Below are positions 24,816-37,439 of a stretch of 64,000 nucleotides of DNA, piece by piece; positions within the stretch are counted from its first letter, which is position 1; every line of letters starts with the position of its first letter. The notes under the pieces were generated by a model that made no database searches, was not told the DNA's origin, and was given only the letters and a program-made list of their open reading frames with translations. The position numbers and the translations under genes were made by a program. The stretch is from NCBI RefSeq assembly GCF_018399035.1, contig NZ_CP073760.1:1178001-1242000 (forward strand), in the 5' to 3' direction. Source of the stretch: Thiocapsa sp. GTDB lineage: Bacteria; Pseudomonadota; Gammaproteobacteria; Chromatiales; Chromatiaceae.

Positions 24816-24997
24816 AAGTAGATCCTCGGGGTATGTGGTCCGTCGTAGCGCCGGGCCTTGGGTCCCTGCACCTTAGGCGCGCCTGCAGGCGCTGTGGTGA
24901 CAGGGCTGTGCGTCGGTGCCGCCGGCGGCATCCCTTCCGCGGGGAGCGGGCGGATCGGTGGCATCCCGTCCGCCCGATCGCCGAGTCGGGAGGCGTG

Positions 24998-25267
24998 TCA
25001 GCGGCGCAGGCCGAGACGCGTGATCAGCTCGCGATAGCGGTCGACATCCTTGCGCTTGAGATAATCCAGCAGCTTGCGACGGGAATTGACCATGTGCACC
25101 AGACCGCGGCGCGAGTGATGATCGTGCTTGTGCTCCTTGAAGTGATCGGTGAGCTGCAGGATGCGCGCGGTCAAGAGCGCGACCTGCACCTCCGGAGACC
25201 CCGTGTCGGCATCGGCACGACGGTAGTCTTCGACAATCTGTTTCTTCTCGGCTGCGGTCATTGTCAT
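24998..25267 (-). CDS. rpsO: Ribosomal protein S15
   Basis: An 89-residue protein of standard length with the S15 motifs [36 protein letters not shown] and YLKRKD. It binds 16S rRNA early in assembly of the small subunit and commonly represses its own mRNA. It sits between truB and pnp in the conserved order. Confidence 0.98.
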   Translation of the reverse strand: MTMTAAEKKQIVEDYRRADADTGSPEVQVALLTARILQLTDHFKEHKHDHHSRRGLVHMVNSRRKLLDYLKRKDVDRYRELITRLGLRR

Positions 25268-25450
25268 TGGTGGTCTCCCGGGTCAGTGATGGAGAAAAAA
25301 GGTCCTTGTCCGTCTCCGATCCCGGAGAGGGATGGATCGCCCCGACAATGACATCAGGGGACCGGACCGTGGGTTTGAAACGTTTCCTTGGATCCTGCAC
25401 ACCGCGGCATCGCGGGTTGCTCGGGCCTCATCGCTTGCGGTTTTGAATCT

Positions 25451-26368
25451 CTAAATCAGCCTCTTGGGCTGGACGCGCCCGTCGTCGAGGATACTGCCGA
25501 CACCGACAAAGATCTGCGACGGATCATAGAGCCGGACCAGTCCGTGGGTCGGCGCCTGCGGGATCAAGACCGCCTGGCCTTGCCGCAGATAGAAAGCGGC
25601 ATCGGCGGAGAGACGCACCGCCGGCCAGTGGCCCAAGGCGCTGTCGAGCGGCAGGAGCAGCGCATCCAGACCGGCCATGTCGTCTTCTCCGGCCATCGTC
25701 TCGATCCGGTCCAGACCGACAAAAGGACCGGCGGTCTCCGCGTAAGGCCCGACGGCGGTGCGGCGCAGTCCGCTGACATAGGCCCCGCAGCCCAGCATGC
25801 GACCGATATCTTCGGCGAGCGTACGGACATAGGTGCCCTTGGAGCAATGCACGTCCAGCTCGATCTCGGGTAGATCCATCGAGAGCAGATCGAGCGCGAA
25901 GATCTGAATCTCGCGCGGCGTGCGCTCGACCTCCAAACCCTGGCGAGCCAGCTTGTAGAGCCGTTGCCCTTGGTGTTTCACGGCCGAGTGCATCGGCGGC
26001 ACTTGCGAGATGGTGCCGAGAAAGCCCAGCAGCACCTCGCGCACGCGCGCCTCGTCGATCCCGACGACCGGCTCGTCGGCAACGATGTCGCCCTCGGCAT
26101 CGGCGGTCGTGGTCGTCACGCCCAAGCGCACGCGCACCCGATAGCGTTTGTCCGCATCCAGCAGATAGGCGGAGAATTTGGTCGCATCGCCCAGACAGCA
26201 GGGCAAGAGTCCGGTCGCCAGGGGATCGAGGCTCCCGGTATGGCCGGCCTTGGCGGCGCGGTAGAAGCGCTTCACGCGCTGCAGGGCGTCGTTCGACGAC
26301 AGGCCCAGCGGTTTGTCCAGCAGCAGGATACCCGTAACATCCCGGCCTGTATTACGACGGCGTCCCAT
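25451..26368 (-). CDS. truB: tRNA pseudouridine55 synthase
   Basis: This 305-residue enzyme converts U55 of tRNA to pseudouridine. The catalytic Asp lies in GHTGSLDPLATGLLP. Other motifs are LLDKPLGLSSN, KRYRVRVRLG and CSKGTYVRTLAEDIG, with a C-terminal PUA-like domain. The start overlaps the rbfA stop by about 17 bases, indicating coupled translation. Confidence 0.97.
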   Translation of the reverse strand: MGRRRNTGRDVTGILLLDKPLGLSSNDALQRVKRFYRAAKAGHTGSLDPLATGLLPCCLGDATKFSAYLLDADKRYRVRVRLGVTTTTADAEGDIVADEPVVGIDEARVREVLLGFLGTISQVPPMHSAVKHQGQRLYKLARQGLEVERTPREIQIFALDLLSMDLPEIELDVHCSKGTYVRTLAEDIGRMLGCGAYVSGLRRTAVGPYAETAGPFVGLDRIETMAGEDDMAGLDALLLPLDSALGHWPAVRLSADAAFYLRQGQAVLIPQAPTHGLVRLYDPSQIFVGVGSILDDGRVQPKRLI

Positions 26369-26762
26369 CAACCTGCGGCTCCTGATCGGCGTCTTGATGC
26401 GTGGATGTGTCGGACTGCCCGACCGCTTGCGCGATCAGCGCCGCGAGGCGCTCGCCCTTGCCGATCGACTCGTCGAACACGAAATGCAGCTGAGGGATGG
26501 TCCGAAGACGCACGCGCTGCGCGAGCCCGTGACGGAGGAAACCGGCGAGCCTCCCGTTGAGCAGACGCGTCTGCTCGGCGGCCTCGTCGTCCGTCGGGAA
26601 GCAGGTGAAAAAGACCTTGGCGTGCGCCAAGTCCCGCGTCACCCGCACCTCGTGGACCGTGATGTTGGCCAGACGCGGATCATTCACCTCGTCGCGAACC
26701 AACGTAGAGAGGACACGCTTCAGCTCGGCGCCGATGCGTTCCGTGCGGTCGAATTCCTTCAT
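26352..26762 (-). CDS. rbfA: Ribosome-binding factor A
   Basis: This 136-residue protein has the RbfA KH-like fold: EFDRTERIGAELKRVLS at the start, DPRLANITVHEVRVTRDLAHAKV split around the central strands, and RTIPQLHFVFDESI. It matures 16S rRNA in late 30S assembly and cold adaptation. The C-terminal 20 residues are polar and variable. Its start is a few bases beyond the infB stop. Confidence 0.97.
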   Translation of the reverse strand: MKEFDRTERIGAELKRVLSTLVRDEVNDPRLANITVHEVRVTRDLAHAKVFFTCFPTDDEAAEQTRLLNGRLAGFLRHGLAQRVRLRTIPQLHFVFDESIGKGERLAALIAQAVGQSDTSTHQDADQEPQVDGTPS

Positions 26763-26766
26763 CCGC

Positions 26767-29520
<2,754 letters not shown>

Positions 29521-29538
29521 GAACTGACCTTTATTCCT

Positions 29539-31041
29539 CTATTCCTGCGGGGCGTCCGCAAACCAGGGCTCGCGGGCCTTCATGATCAAGCGGGCCGCCC
29601 GCTCGCGGTCCATCCCGTCGATATCCAGCAGGTCGTCGACCGACTGCTCGGCGAGATCCTCGACTGTGGCCACGCCGTGTTCCGCAAGGGCATAGGCCAA
29701 CGGTTCGTCCATCCCGTCCATGTCCAGCAGATCCTGCGCGGGATCCCGAGCCCCGTCCTCCTCGGTGGCGATCGCACGCGTCAGCAAGACGTCGTTGGCT
29801 CGCTCGCGCAGCAGCTCGATCGTATCGTCGTCGAGCTCGTCGATCGCCTGCATCTCGACCAAGGGCACGTAAGCCACCTCGTCGACCGTGCTGAAACCCT
29901 CTTCGACCAAGATGGCCGCGAGATTCTCGTCGACACCCAGCTGCTCCATGAAGTTCTGGACCGAGCGAACAGCCTCCTGCTCACCCTTGGCCGCCGCGTC
30001 ATCTTCGTTCATGACGTTGAGCTCCCAGCCGGTCAATTGACTGGCAAGGCGCACGTTCTGACCGTTGCGTCCGATCGCCTGCGCGAGGTTCTCTTCCTTG
30101 ACGGCGACGTCCATGCTGCGCGCCTCTTCGTCGATGACGATCGAGACGACATCGGCCGGGGACATGGCGTTGATGACGTATTGGGCGGGATTGTCGTCCC
30201 AGAGGATGATATCGACGCGCTCGCCGTTGAGCTCGTTGGAGACGGCCTGAACGCGCGAGCCGCGCATCCCGACACAGGCACCGACCGGGTCGATGCGCGC
30301 GTCGGTGGTCCGCACGGCGATCTTGGCCCGGGAGCCGGGATCACGCGCCGCACCGAGGATCCGAATCAGCCCCTCACCGACCTCGGGTACCTCGAGCTTG
30401 AACAGCTCGATCAGCAGCTCCGGGGCGGTACGACTGACGAACAGCTGCGGACCCTTCGGCTCGGAGCGGACATCGTAGAGATAGCCGCGCAGTCGATCGC
30501 CGGGGCGCACCGACTCGCGGGGAATCACATGGTCACGCGGTACGAGAGCCTCGGCGTTGCTGCCGAGATCCACCATGATGGTGCCGCGCTCGGCCTTCTT
30601 CACGATGCCGGTCACCAATTGGCCTTTGCGCTCGCCGAACGCCTCGACGATCTTCGCACGCTCGGCCTCGCGGACCTTCTGCACGATGACCTGCTTGGCG
30701 GTCTGGGCCGCGATCCGACCGAACAGCTCCGAATCGATTTCTTCTTCGATGAAGTCGCCCGGACCGAGCTCGGGCTCGAGAATCTGTGCCGCGGACTCGG
30801 TAATCTGCCGCGACGGGGCATCCAGCACACCCTGCTCGGGATCGGGCACGATCTCCCAGCGCCGGAAGGAGCGATAGTCGCCGGTCTTGCGGTCGATCGC
30901 CACGCGCACATCGATCTCCCCGCCGTGTTTTTTGCGGGTGGCCGACGCCAACGCAGCCTCGATGGCCTCGAAGATGACGCCTTCGGGGACGTCCTTCTCG
31001 TTCGAGACGGCCTCCACGACCAATAAGATCTCTTTACTCAT
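29539..31041 (-). CDS. nusA: Transcription termination/antitermination factor NusA
   Basis: This 500-residue protein has an N-terminal polymerase-binding domain ([19 protein letters not shown]), S1 ([20 protein letters not shown]), two KH domains ([20 protein letters not shown] and [18 protein letters not shown]) and two acidic C-terminal repeats with helix-hairpin-helix character ([16 protein letters not shown]). It modulates pausing, termination and antitermination. It is the second gene of the rimP operon. Confidence 0.98.
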   Translation of the reverse strand: MSKEILLVVEAVSNEKDVPEGVIFEAIEAALASATRKKHGGEIDVRVAIDRKTGDYRSFRRWEIVPDPEQGVLDAPSRQITESAAQILEPELGPGDFIEEEIDSELFGRIAAQTAKQVIVQKVREAERAKIVEAFGERKGQLVTGIVKKAERGTIMVDLGSNAEALVPRDHVIPRESVRPGDRLRGYLYDVRSEPKGPQLFVSRTAPELLIELFKLEVPEVGEGLIRILGAARDPGSRAKIAVRTTDARIDPVGACVGMRGSRVQAVSNELNGERVDIILWDDNPAQYVINAMSPADVVSIVIDEEARSMDVAVKEENLAQAIGRNGQNVRLASQLTGWELNVMNEDDAAAKGEQEAVRSVQNFMEQLGVDENLAAILVEEGFSTVDEVAYVPLVEMQAIDELDDDTIELLRERANDVLLTRAIATEEDGARDPAQDLLDMDGMDEPLAYALAEHGVATVEDLAEQSVDDLLDIDGMDRERAARLIMKAREPWFADAPQE

Positions 31042-31163
31042 TCCACCTCATCCGACTCAATAGATCCGGCTCGCAACAGGGTCGGGGCGATGCCCTCGAC
31101 AACGACGTGCGACTTGACCGAATGCGGCTATGCTGGTCCGGTACGACGCTGAGCCCGGCGACG

Positions 31164-31622
31164 TCAAAAAACGGGGACGATTCGGGCAATCTCGATCCGG
31201 TTCACGGGAATCGCCCAGAGACGTCCCTCCGCCTCGAGGCTCACGATGCCGTCTTCGCATCCCCGAAGAACACCTTCCAGACTGCGCCGCCCTTCAAGCT
31301 TCTCGCTTAATCGAACCTTGGCGCGCGAGCCTTCGAAACGCCGAAAATGCTCGGGAAAGACAAGAGGCCGATCCAGCCCGGGCGACGAGACCTCAAGGTC
31401 GTAGCGCCCCTGGAGTGGGTCTTCAACGTCCAGGACGGCGCTCAACTGGTCGCTCACGGCAGCGCAATCGTCCAGCCCGATGCCGCCCTCCCGGTCGATG
31501 TAGACACGCAGGGTGGCACCGCTCGCACCGCGCTGAAACAGCTCGACACCAACGAGCTCGTAGCCCAGAGGCTCGACAACCTCGCGGGCCAACAGGTTGA
31601 GACGACTGTCCGCAGACTCCAT
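31164..31622 (-). CDS. rimP: Ribosome maturation factor RimP
   Basis: This 152-residue 30S maturation factor has the motifs LLAREVVEPLGYELVGVEL, LRVYIDREGGIGLDDCAAVS and YDLEVSSPGLDRPL. The ATG at 31622 is preferred over upstream in-frame codons because family homology starts there and an AAGGA ribosome site precedes it. It is first in the nusA-infB operon. A terminator-shaped hairpin lies 19-40 bases upstream of the start. Confidence 0.96.
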   Translation of the reverse strand: MESADSRLNLLAREVVEPLGYELVGVELFQRGASGATLRVYIDREGGIGLDDCAAVSDQLSAVLDVEDPLQGRYDLEVSSPGLDRPLVFPEHFRRFEGSRAKVRLSEKLEGRRSLEGVLRGCEDGIVSLEAEGRLWAIPVNRIEIARIVPVF

Positions 31623-31640
31623 CGTTCGTCCTTCAGAAAC

Positions 31641-31662
31641 AAAAATTGGGCCATTGGCCCAA
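31641..31662 (-). terminator. Terminator-like hairpin just upstream of rimP
   Basis: On the minus strand TTGGGCC-aat-GGCCCAA is followed by TTTTT and then the rimP ribosome site. Its position inside the leader suggests attenuation of the operon, or the end of a short upstream RNA. Confidence 0.55.
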
Positions 31663-31866
31663 CGACTTAAAGATTCCGCCCCCCTGCCCGACACGACCGG
31701 ATTCGCCGAGACGACAGCCCCGTCAGCGGGCAACCGCTGAGCCGATCCGATCCCGGATCACGAGAACCGACTGCACATGCGAGACACTGGACAGGTGACA
31801 CCCGGCGGACCACCTTGCGAGGGAGACCGCCGACTTGAAGCTCGGCAGCACTGAAAGGCCCGAGAT

Positions 31867-31889
31867 AAAAAAACCCCATCGAAGGGGTT
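31867..31889 (-). terminator. Intrinsic terminator upstream of the rimP leader
   Basis: On the minus strand AACCCC-ttcgat-GGGGTT is followed by seven T. No minus-strand gene precedes it closely (the SprT-like gene lies on the other strand), so it may end an unannotated RNA or act from a distant promoter. No tRNA cloverleaf was recognised in 31663-31995. Confidence 0.5.
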
Positions 31890-31995
31890 CTTGAGAAACG
31901 CCGACCTTCAAGGTGCTCGTAGTAGACTTCATCTACGAAGCCCTTGGAGTGTATCCGGTTCGACCTTGACCCGCAAGGTCATTAACGAGGATTCG

Positions 31996-32544
31996 ATGAC
32001 ACGCGAAGCCATCACAGGCGAGCCCGGGGCGGGCCTACCTCCGCTCGAGCACGCATCAGACCGTACCGGAGCGCTCCTGCGCGAAGCGGCGGCTTGGCTG
32101 CAACTCGCCATGCCTCAGGTCGAGATCCGATTCGACCTTCGCGGGACCGCGGCCGGGCAGGCGCGGATCCGAAACGGGTCGTTCGCACTCATCCGATACA
32201 ACGCTGCGCTTTTAGGTCTGCACCCGACGGAGTTCATCGCCGAAACCGTGCCGCACGAGGTCGCCCATGTCGTGGCCTTCGCCAAGCACGGGGCGCGCAT
32301 CCGGCCGCACGGTGCCGAATGGCAAGCCGTCATGCGTCATTTCGGCGTCGAGCCGTCCCGCTGCCATCGGTACGACGTGTCGAGGCTACGCACGCGATCC
32401 CTGCAGCGATTTCTTTATCGCTGCGGCTGCGGCACACACGAGATCAGCAGTATTCGCCACAACCGAATCTGTCGACAAGGAACCGTCTATCTGTGTCGCC
32501 GCTGCCGGCTACCCTTGCATCATGAGACCGAGCCGCAATGCTGA
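31996..32544 (+). CDS. SprT-like zinc metalloprotease-fold protein
   Basis: This 182-residue protein has the SprT active-site motif PHEVAHVVAF (HExxH type) followed by a further His region (HGAEWQAVMRHFG). The C-terminal zinc ribbon has Cys pairs (CGCG and CRRC). Homology to SprT/YcgJ proteins is clear; the natural substrate in bacteria is poorly known. The ATG at 31996 has an AACGAGGA site; an upstream in-frame ATG at 31891 lacks one. Confidence 0.88.
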   Translation: MTREAITGEPGAGLPPLEHASDRTGALLREAAAWLQLAMPQVEIRFDLRGTAAGQARIRNGSFALIRYNAALLGLHPTEFIAETVPHEVAHVVAFAKHGARIRPHGAEWQAVMRHFGVEPSRCHRYDVSRLRTRSLQRFLYRCGCGTHEISSIRHNRICRQGTVYLCRRCRLPLHHETEPQC

Positions 32545-32716
32545 ACGAGCGCTGGAGACCGATCCCATCGCAACGCCTCGAGCGCCCGAGTGTCGCGCCT
32601 TGGCCGGTGCACGGATTCGCGAGCGCGCAGAGAGACGGGATTCCCCCGCTCACGCGCGCCTGCGGAGCGAATCCGCGCATCCAGAATGCGGATGCGACGA
32701 AACCGCTCGTCCGGGA

Positions 32717-33787
32717 CTAGCGCTGGTAGGGCGGTGCACCGTATGCGGGAGCATAACCCGGACCGTATGCCGGATATCCCATGGGCGCGGCCATCGGGCC
32801 GGGTACCTGCATCGGGCCGGGCACCTGCATGCGCTCCCAGTATGCGCGGGCACGCTGGTCGGCGGCACGCCGCATGTTTTCATACTCGGCCATCATGCGT
32901 GCACGGTACTGATCGGCACTCTCCTGACGGGGATCGAACGCGGGGGGGCTGGGCGGCGCGGCCATGGTTGGCGCAGGCGCACTCCGGGTCGGTGCGAAGG
33001 GCTGGGGTGCCACCGGGACCGGCGCGAAATCCTGCGGGATCGGAGCGGGCACCGGCCCGGCGACCTCGACCGACACGGAGGCCGGCTCGGCGGGCGACTC
33101 GCCCATCAAGGACTCGGCAAAAACGGTGGCCTCGGCGTCCTTCATCGGCGGCGAAGCGGCGGTCGCCGCGGCGGGAGCGGTTGCTTCGAGCGTGACCTCG
33201 GAGACCTGCTCGGACTTCGGCTCCGGGCTCACCGCGCGCGCTGCAGCGGTCGTGGGCAAGGGGGCGGAATGGCTGTTGAACGCAGCGGCGGCCGGACGGT
33301 CTTCCGCGACCTGCGTGGACACCGGCGTGGACACCGGCGTGATGGCGACATCCTGCGAGACAGGGCTCGCCTCGACGATCGCCGCCGGTGCAGTGACCGG
33401 CTCGGCAGTGACCGGCTCGGCCTTTGCGACCTCGGTCGGCGACGCGTCGGAGGCGAGGGTTTCGGCTGTTTCCGTTTCCGCCAAGCCGGTCAGATCCTTG
33501 ACCGTATCGACGACCTTGTTGAAACCGTTCGCCCCGGCGGCAGTGACATCGGCGAACACGGTTTCGGCCGAAGCCGTCAGCTCGCCGAGTTTATCGACGA
33601 TCTTCTGGAACCCGTCGGCCTCGACGCCGCTCTCGCCGGCCACCGCCGCCTGTGTCGAATCGCCGGTGGTGTCGGGGTCGACCGAGCTCAGATACAAATA
33701 ACCAAAGGCGGCCACGACCGCCAAGAGCGAGAGCTTCGAGATCCAACCAAAACCGGAGCGTTTGGGAGCAGTATCCTCGGCGGCCAT
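32717..33787 (-). CDS. Membrane-anchored low-complexity protein, function unknown
   Basis: This 356-residue protein has one N-terminal membrane helix (about 15-33, ISKLSLLAVVAAFGYLYLSS). A long Ala/Val/Glu/Thr-rich disordered stretch follows, with short amphipathic segments (FQKIVDKLGELTASAETVFA and FNKVVDTVKDLTGL). The C-terminus is Pro/Gly/Tyr-rich (MGYPAYGPGYAPAYGAPPYQ). It has no catalytic motif and is probably a periplasm-facing anchor or envelope protein. Transcribed alone. Confidence 0.75.
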   Translation of the reverse strand: MAAEDTAPKRSGFGWISKLSLLAVVAAFGYLYLSSVDPDTTGDSTQAAVAGESGVEADGFQKIVDKLGELTASAETVFADVTAAGANGFNKVVDTVKDLTGLAETETAETLASDASPTEVAKAEPVTAEPVTAPAAIVEASPVSQDVAITPVSTPVSTQVAEDRPAAAAFNSHSAPLPTTAAARAVSPEPKSEQVSEVTLEATAPAAATAASPPMKDAEATVFAESLMGESPAEPASVSVEVAGPVPAPIPQDFAPVPVAPQPFAPTRSAPAPTMAAPPSPPAFDPRQESADQYRARMMAEYENMRRAADQRARAYWERMQVPGPMQVPGPMAAPMGYPAYGPGYAPAYGAPPYQR

Positions 33788-33929
33788 TTCGGATTCTCCT
33801 GAGAGAAATAAAGGTAAGGGACAACAATGATATCAGAATTTCCTGATGTACTTAAACACCTTGAGCTCCCGACTCTTGCACGTCGGCGCGCCACGCGGAT
33901 GCACCCGGCGGCCCGCAATCACCGGTAGA

Positions 33930-34670
33930 TCAACCCGAGATCGCGACGATCCCGAGCACCGCGCGTACACGCCCGACACACTCGCGCAGGTGTGACGCGA
34001 TCTCGGCCATCGTGATGACGCCCTCGCCTTTTCCCGCCGCCCAGTTCACGACAAACGCCAGGCTCGCATAGCAAAGTCCGAGCTCTCGCGCGATCCCGGC
34101 CTCCGGCATGCCGGTCATCCCGACCAGGTCGCAGCCGTCACGCTCGAGTCGGGCGATCTCCGCCGTCGTTTCGAGCCGCGGACCCTGGGTCGCGGCGTAA
34201 ACGCCCTCCTCGATCGCCGGATGGCCTGATTCGGCACAGGCACGGATCAAAGCCCTGCGCAGCTCCTCGCAATACGGCGAGGTCATGTCGACATGATCCA
34301 GCCCGTCCTGCTCCCCGTCGTAGATGCTGTGCTCACGTCCGTACGTGTAGTCGACGAGATCGTGCGGAACCGCCAGCGCGAGCGGGGAGAAGCGCGCGCC
34401 GATCCCGCCGACCGCCGCCAGGGCGACGACTCGATCGGCGCCCAGGGCGCGCAGCGCCCACAGATTGGCCCGGTAATTGATCCGGTGAGGCGGCAAATGG
34501 TGGCCGGCGCCGTGGCGCGGGAGGAAAAGGACCTGAGCACCGTCCAGGCGCCCGATCGCTACCGGTGCCGAGGTCTCGCCGAAGGGGGTTTCGACGCGAC
34601 GCGATGCCTCGACCTCCAAGGCGGGAAAGTCCGAAAAACCAGATCCACCGATGATGGCGAGAAGACTCAT
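33930..34670 (-). CDS. MTA/MTI phosphorylase, purine nucleoside phosphorylase family
   Basis: This 246-residue enzyme has the signatures LAIIGGSGF, phosphate-binding RHG (FLPRHGAGH), HRINYRANLWALRALG, ATQGPRLET and NWAAGK. It splits S-methylthioadenosine or, as in Pseudomonas-type enzymes, S-methylthioinosine in methionine salvage. The family member cannot be settled by eye. The ATG at 34670 opens the conserved part directly. Confidence 0.92.
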   Translation of the reverse strand: MSLLAIIGGSGFSDFPALEVEASRRVETPFGETSAPVAIGRLDGAQVLFLPRHGAGHHLPPHRINYRANLWALRALGADRVVALAAVGGIGARFSPLALAVPHDLVDYTYGREHSIYDGEQDGLDHVDMTSPYCEELRRALIRACAESGHPAIEEGVYAATQGPRLETTAEIARLERDGCDLVGMTGMPEAGIARELGLCYASLAFVVNWAAGKGEGVITMAEIASHLRECVGRVRAVLGIVAISG

Positions 34671-34737
34671 GCGTTGACCACGTCCGCAAATGACTCGAAA
34701 TGGGCTGCGCAGTCTAGCGGAGGGCGGCGTGGAAACC

Positions 34738-34760
34738 AAAAAAAGGCGCCTTGCGGCGCC
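34738..34760 (-). terminator. Intrinsic terminator after the hemerythrin gene
   Basis: On the minus strand GGCGCC-gcaa-GGCGCC is followed by seven T, 36 bases beyond the hemerythrin stop. Confidence 0.85.
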
Positions 34761-34795
34761 GATGTGGTGTCGTCGAACGATCCGACGCCCGATGC

Positions 34796-35272
34796 TCAGG
34801 CCGATGGATTGAATGACCTCGCGCCGCGCTTTCCGGGCCGATCGGTAAAGATGCCGATCTCGATCAGCTTCGGAAACAGGACCTGCTCTTCGCGATCGAT
34901 GCGCTTGTCGACCATGTCGAAGATCTCGTGCGTTTCAGCAAGAAAATCGTCCGTAAAGTTGAAATCACAGTTTTTCAGCCAGTGCTTGTGGTAGTCGTCG
35001 AAGGTTTTGCGCAATGGCTTCTCGCCGCTGATGAAGCCCCAGGCGATCGACTTGACCTTGGGATCTTCGTGGATGAGAAGGCTCGGGTAGAGACTGCGGT
35101 CTTCGTCGGCGAGATGACTGCGCACCTTCGTGCCTAGATCGCACAACAGCTCGTAAGCGGTCTTGGCGTTCGGGCGAATGCGCAGCTGCTCGGGCGTGAG
35201 AATCGATCTGAGATCCTCGATCATCTGACGCAGCTCGCCATGGGTGTGGCGGTAATCTTCCAGGGTCGGCAT
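34796..35272 (-). CDS. Hemerythrin-domain protein
   Basis: This 158-residue, all-helical protein has the expected His/Glu iron ligands: an early HTHGELRQ, SHLADEDRSLYPSL, KHWLKN and ETHEIFD...REEQVLFPKL. Bacterial hemerythrins bind oxygen or protect against it and against nitrosative stress. It forms a single-gene unit with its own terminator. Confidence 0.9.
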   Translation of the reverse strand: MPTLEDYRHTHGELRQMIEDLRSILTPEQLRIRPNAKTAYELLCDLGTKVRSHLADEDRSLYPSLLIHEDPKVKSIAWGFISGEKPLRKTFDDYHKHWLKNCDFNFTDDFLAETHEIFDMVDKRIDREEQVLFPKLIEIGIFTDRPGKRGARSFNPSA

Positions 35273-35484
35273 ACACCATCCTCCGATTGTTTATGGGTTG
35301 TGCGGTCGTCGCGTCCCCGCAGCTCCGAGCTCACGCGTCCCGAGGCGCGACGAAACCGCCGCTCTCGGGAAGACCGATCATGCTGAAGCAACGCTCGGAT
35401 CAGGATGTATACTAAAGCGGAAAAGGTGTCAAAAAGCGGGTACTTATATTCCCGTTTCAACAAATACCCATAAAGCCTTCGCGC

Positions 35485-36036
35485 CTACACGTCTGCATCG
35501 GCCACCGCATAGATCCCGGCAGCGTTTCTGAAGTAACTCTTGTAGTCGAGCCCGTATCCGTAGAGATACCGATCCTCGACCTGCACCCCGACGACATCGG
35601 CCTCGCACGCGTGCTCGCGCTCTTTGGACACCAGCACCGCAGTGTGTACGCTTGCAGCCCCGTCTTCATGGCAGGCATCGACGATTTGGCGCAACGTAAT
35701 GCCCTCGTCGAGGATGTCGTCGAGCACCAAGACATGCTCGCCGCGGATGGCATCCGACGGACGGTAGCGCCAGACGATCTCCCCGCCGCTGGTCCGGCCC
35801 TGATAGCGACTGGCGTGGATATAGTCGACCCGCAGTTGAAACTGCAGCCGCGGAAGCAGGAGGCCGGCGACAAAGACCGCTCCCGTCATGACGCACAGCA
35901 CCAGCGGATCCTTGCCGGCGAGACGCTCGGTGATCGACGCCGCCATTCGGTCGAGGGCCGCATCGATCTCCTCGGGCGTGACCAGCTGTTGCGCACGTGC
36001 GGCGACGGCGTCGTAGTCTTTCGGGTCGAGCTTCAT
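35485..36036 (-). CDS. Hypoxanthine-guanine phosphoribosyltransferase-like enzyme
   Basis: This 183-residue type I phosphoribosyltransferase has the PRPP motif VLVLDDILDEGITL, preceded by DPLVLCVMTGAVFVAGLLL and followed by VEDRYLYGYGLDYKSYFRN. It salvages hypoxanthine or guanine. Its ATG overlaps the nagZ stop (ATGA), a conserved pairing in gammaproteobacteria. The ATG at 36036 is used rather than the longer open frame, which is arginine-rich read-through of nagZ. Confidence 0.93.
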   Translation of the reverse strand: MKLDPKDYDAVAARAQQLVTPEEIDAALDRMAASITERLAGKDPLVLCVMTGAVFVAGLLLPRLQFQLRVDYIHASRYQGRTSGGEIVWRYRPSDAIRGEHVLVLDDILDEGITLRQIVDACHEDGAASVHTAVLVSKEREHACEADVVGVQVEDRYLYGYGLDYKSYFRNAAGIYAVADADV

Positions 36037-37109
36037 CGGGTTGCCTCCGGGTCGGTCGGATCGAGGAGCCCCAGATCGAGCGTTTCGAGCCCCTCGAGAA
36101 GCGCCACGCACTGCACGCCGCGCTGCCACTCGGGCAGCTCGTGCAAGCGTGCTCGCTCGTGCTGGCCGCGGCCGTGCATCCTGAGCAGACGCAGCTCGGC
36201 CGCTGGGTCGTGATGATCGACGAACGCATCGAGAACCGCGAGCGCCGCCGGCCGATTGTTGCAAACCAGCAGCATATCGCAACCGGCATCCGAGGCGGCT
36301 CGGGCACGCTCGACCGGATCGCCCTCGGATGTCGCGGCACCCATGCTGAGGTCGTCGCTGAAGATGACCCCTTGGAAGCCAAGGCGACCGCGCAGGATGT
36401 CGCGCAACCAGACCGGCGAGAATCCGGCCGGGCGCTCGTCGACCAGGGGGTACCGAACATGGGCCGGCATGATCCCCTCCAGGGCGTGCGCGATGAGGCG
36501 CTCGAACGGGATGAGATCCTCCATCAAGAGGTCGGTGTAAGGCCTCGGATCGACGGGAAGCTCAAGGTGCGAGTCCACGCTCACCCCGCCATGTCCGGGA
36601 AAATGCTTGCCCACGCCGGCCATGCCCGCGCGGCGCACGCCGTCGAGCCAGGCGAGCGCGAGGTCGCCGACCACACGCGCACGATCTCCGAAGGCGCGAT
36701 CGCCGACGACCGGATTGAGCCCCCGGTTCAGATCGAGCACGGGTGCGAAGCTGAAATCTACGCCGACCGAGCGTAGCTCCGCGGCCATGAGCCAGGCCAC
36801 GGATCCACAGCCGGCGCGGGCGTCTCTTGGATGTCGACCGTAGAGCTCGGCAAAACGGCCCGCGGGGGGCAGTCGCGTAAAACCCTCGCGAAAGCGCTGT
36901 ACCCGCCCACCTTCTTGGTCAACCCCGATCAGAAGATGCGGCTCGCGCAGCGCGTGGATCTCCGCGGTGAGCTCGGCGAGCTGTTCGGGCGAGACGAAGT
37001 TGCGCGCGAAGAGGATGACCCCGCCCACGGCGGGATGGCGCAACACCTCGCGATCTTCGGCGTCGAGCACCGTCCCCGCGACATCGAGCATGACGGGACC
37101 CAAAGACAT
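36033..37109 (-). CDS. nagZ: Beta-N-acetylhexosaminidase (peptidoglycan recycling)
   Basis: This 358-residue family 3 glycoside hydrolase has IGVDQEGGRVQRFREGFT, the NagZ catalytic Asp/His loop KHFPGHGGVSVDSH, and the nucleophile region VIFSDDLSMGA. It removes GlcNAc from recycled muropeptides in the cytoplasm. It is coupled to the phosphoribosyltransferase by a four-base overlap. The protein is about the usual length for NagZ. Confidence 0.96.
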   Translation of the reverse strand: MSLGPVMLDVAGTVLDAEDREVLRHPAVGGVILFARNFVSPEQLAELTAEIHALREPHLLIGVDQEGGRVQRFREGFTRLPPAGRFAELYGRHPRDARAGCGSVAWLMAAELRSVGVDFSFAPVLDLNRGLNPVVGDRAFGDRARVVGDLALAWLDGVRRAGMAGVGKHFPGHGGVSVDSHLELPVDPRPYTDLLMEDLIPFERLIAHALEGIMPAHVRYPLVDERPAGFSPVWLRDILRGRLGFQGVIFSDDLSMGAATSEGDPVERARAASDAGCDMLLVCNNRPAALAVLDAFVDHHDPAAELRLLRMHGRGQHERARLHELPEWQRGVQCVALLEGLETLDLGLLDPTDPEATR

Positions 37110-37439
37110 CGACTAGCCTCCCGCTTCCCGACCGAGCCGATTCCCCGGCTTGAAACCCTCGGCCCGACACCGCATCCGCCGGCCCGCTCTTGCTCGCTTC
37201 ATACGCACCACCGCTGACTTCGCATCCGTCCACGGCCGCTGTTGTAACACAGCAACAGCCTCGCTCCTAGACCCACAGCGCTTTGAAGCGGGGCTGCGCG
37301 CGCACGCCCGAGACCGCTATGATAGGGCACCGTCGGCGGTACTGCGCACGCGCCGGACGGCCTCGAAGCAATTCCGCGCCGGGCGTCCGACGTCTCTTCC
37401 GACCGCCTCTCCCGTCCAACTCAGCAAAGGTCTGCGTCT
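37110..37439. other. Divergent spacer without recognisable gene
   Basis: These 330 bases separate the leftward nagZ from the rightward lipoprotein gene. I see no RNA gene, repeat or clear promoter box in it. Confidence 0.5.

Noticed and set aside
22761..24821. Long open frame antisense to pnp
   Set aside because: A shadow of the PNPase gene with His/Asp/Gly-rich low-complexity translation and no motif.
31663..31995. tRNA gene upstream of rimP, as in some gammaproteobacteria
   Set aside because: No acceptor stem or T-loop arrangement could be assembled by eye on either strand.
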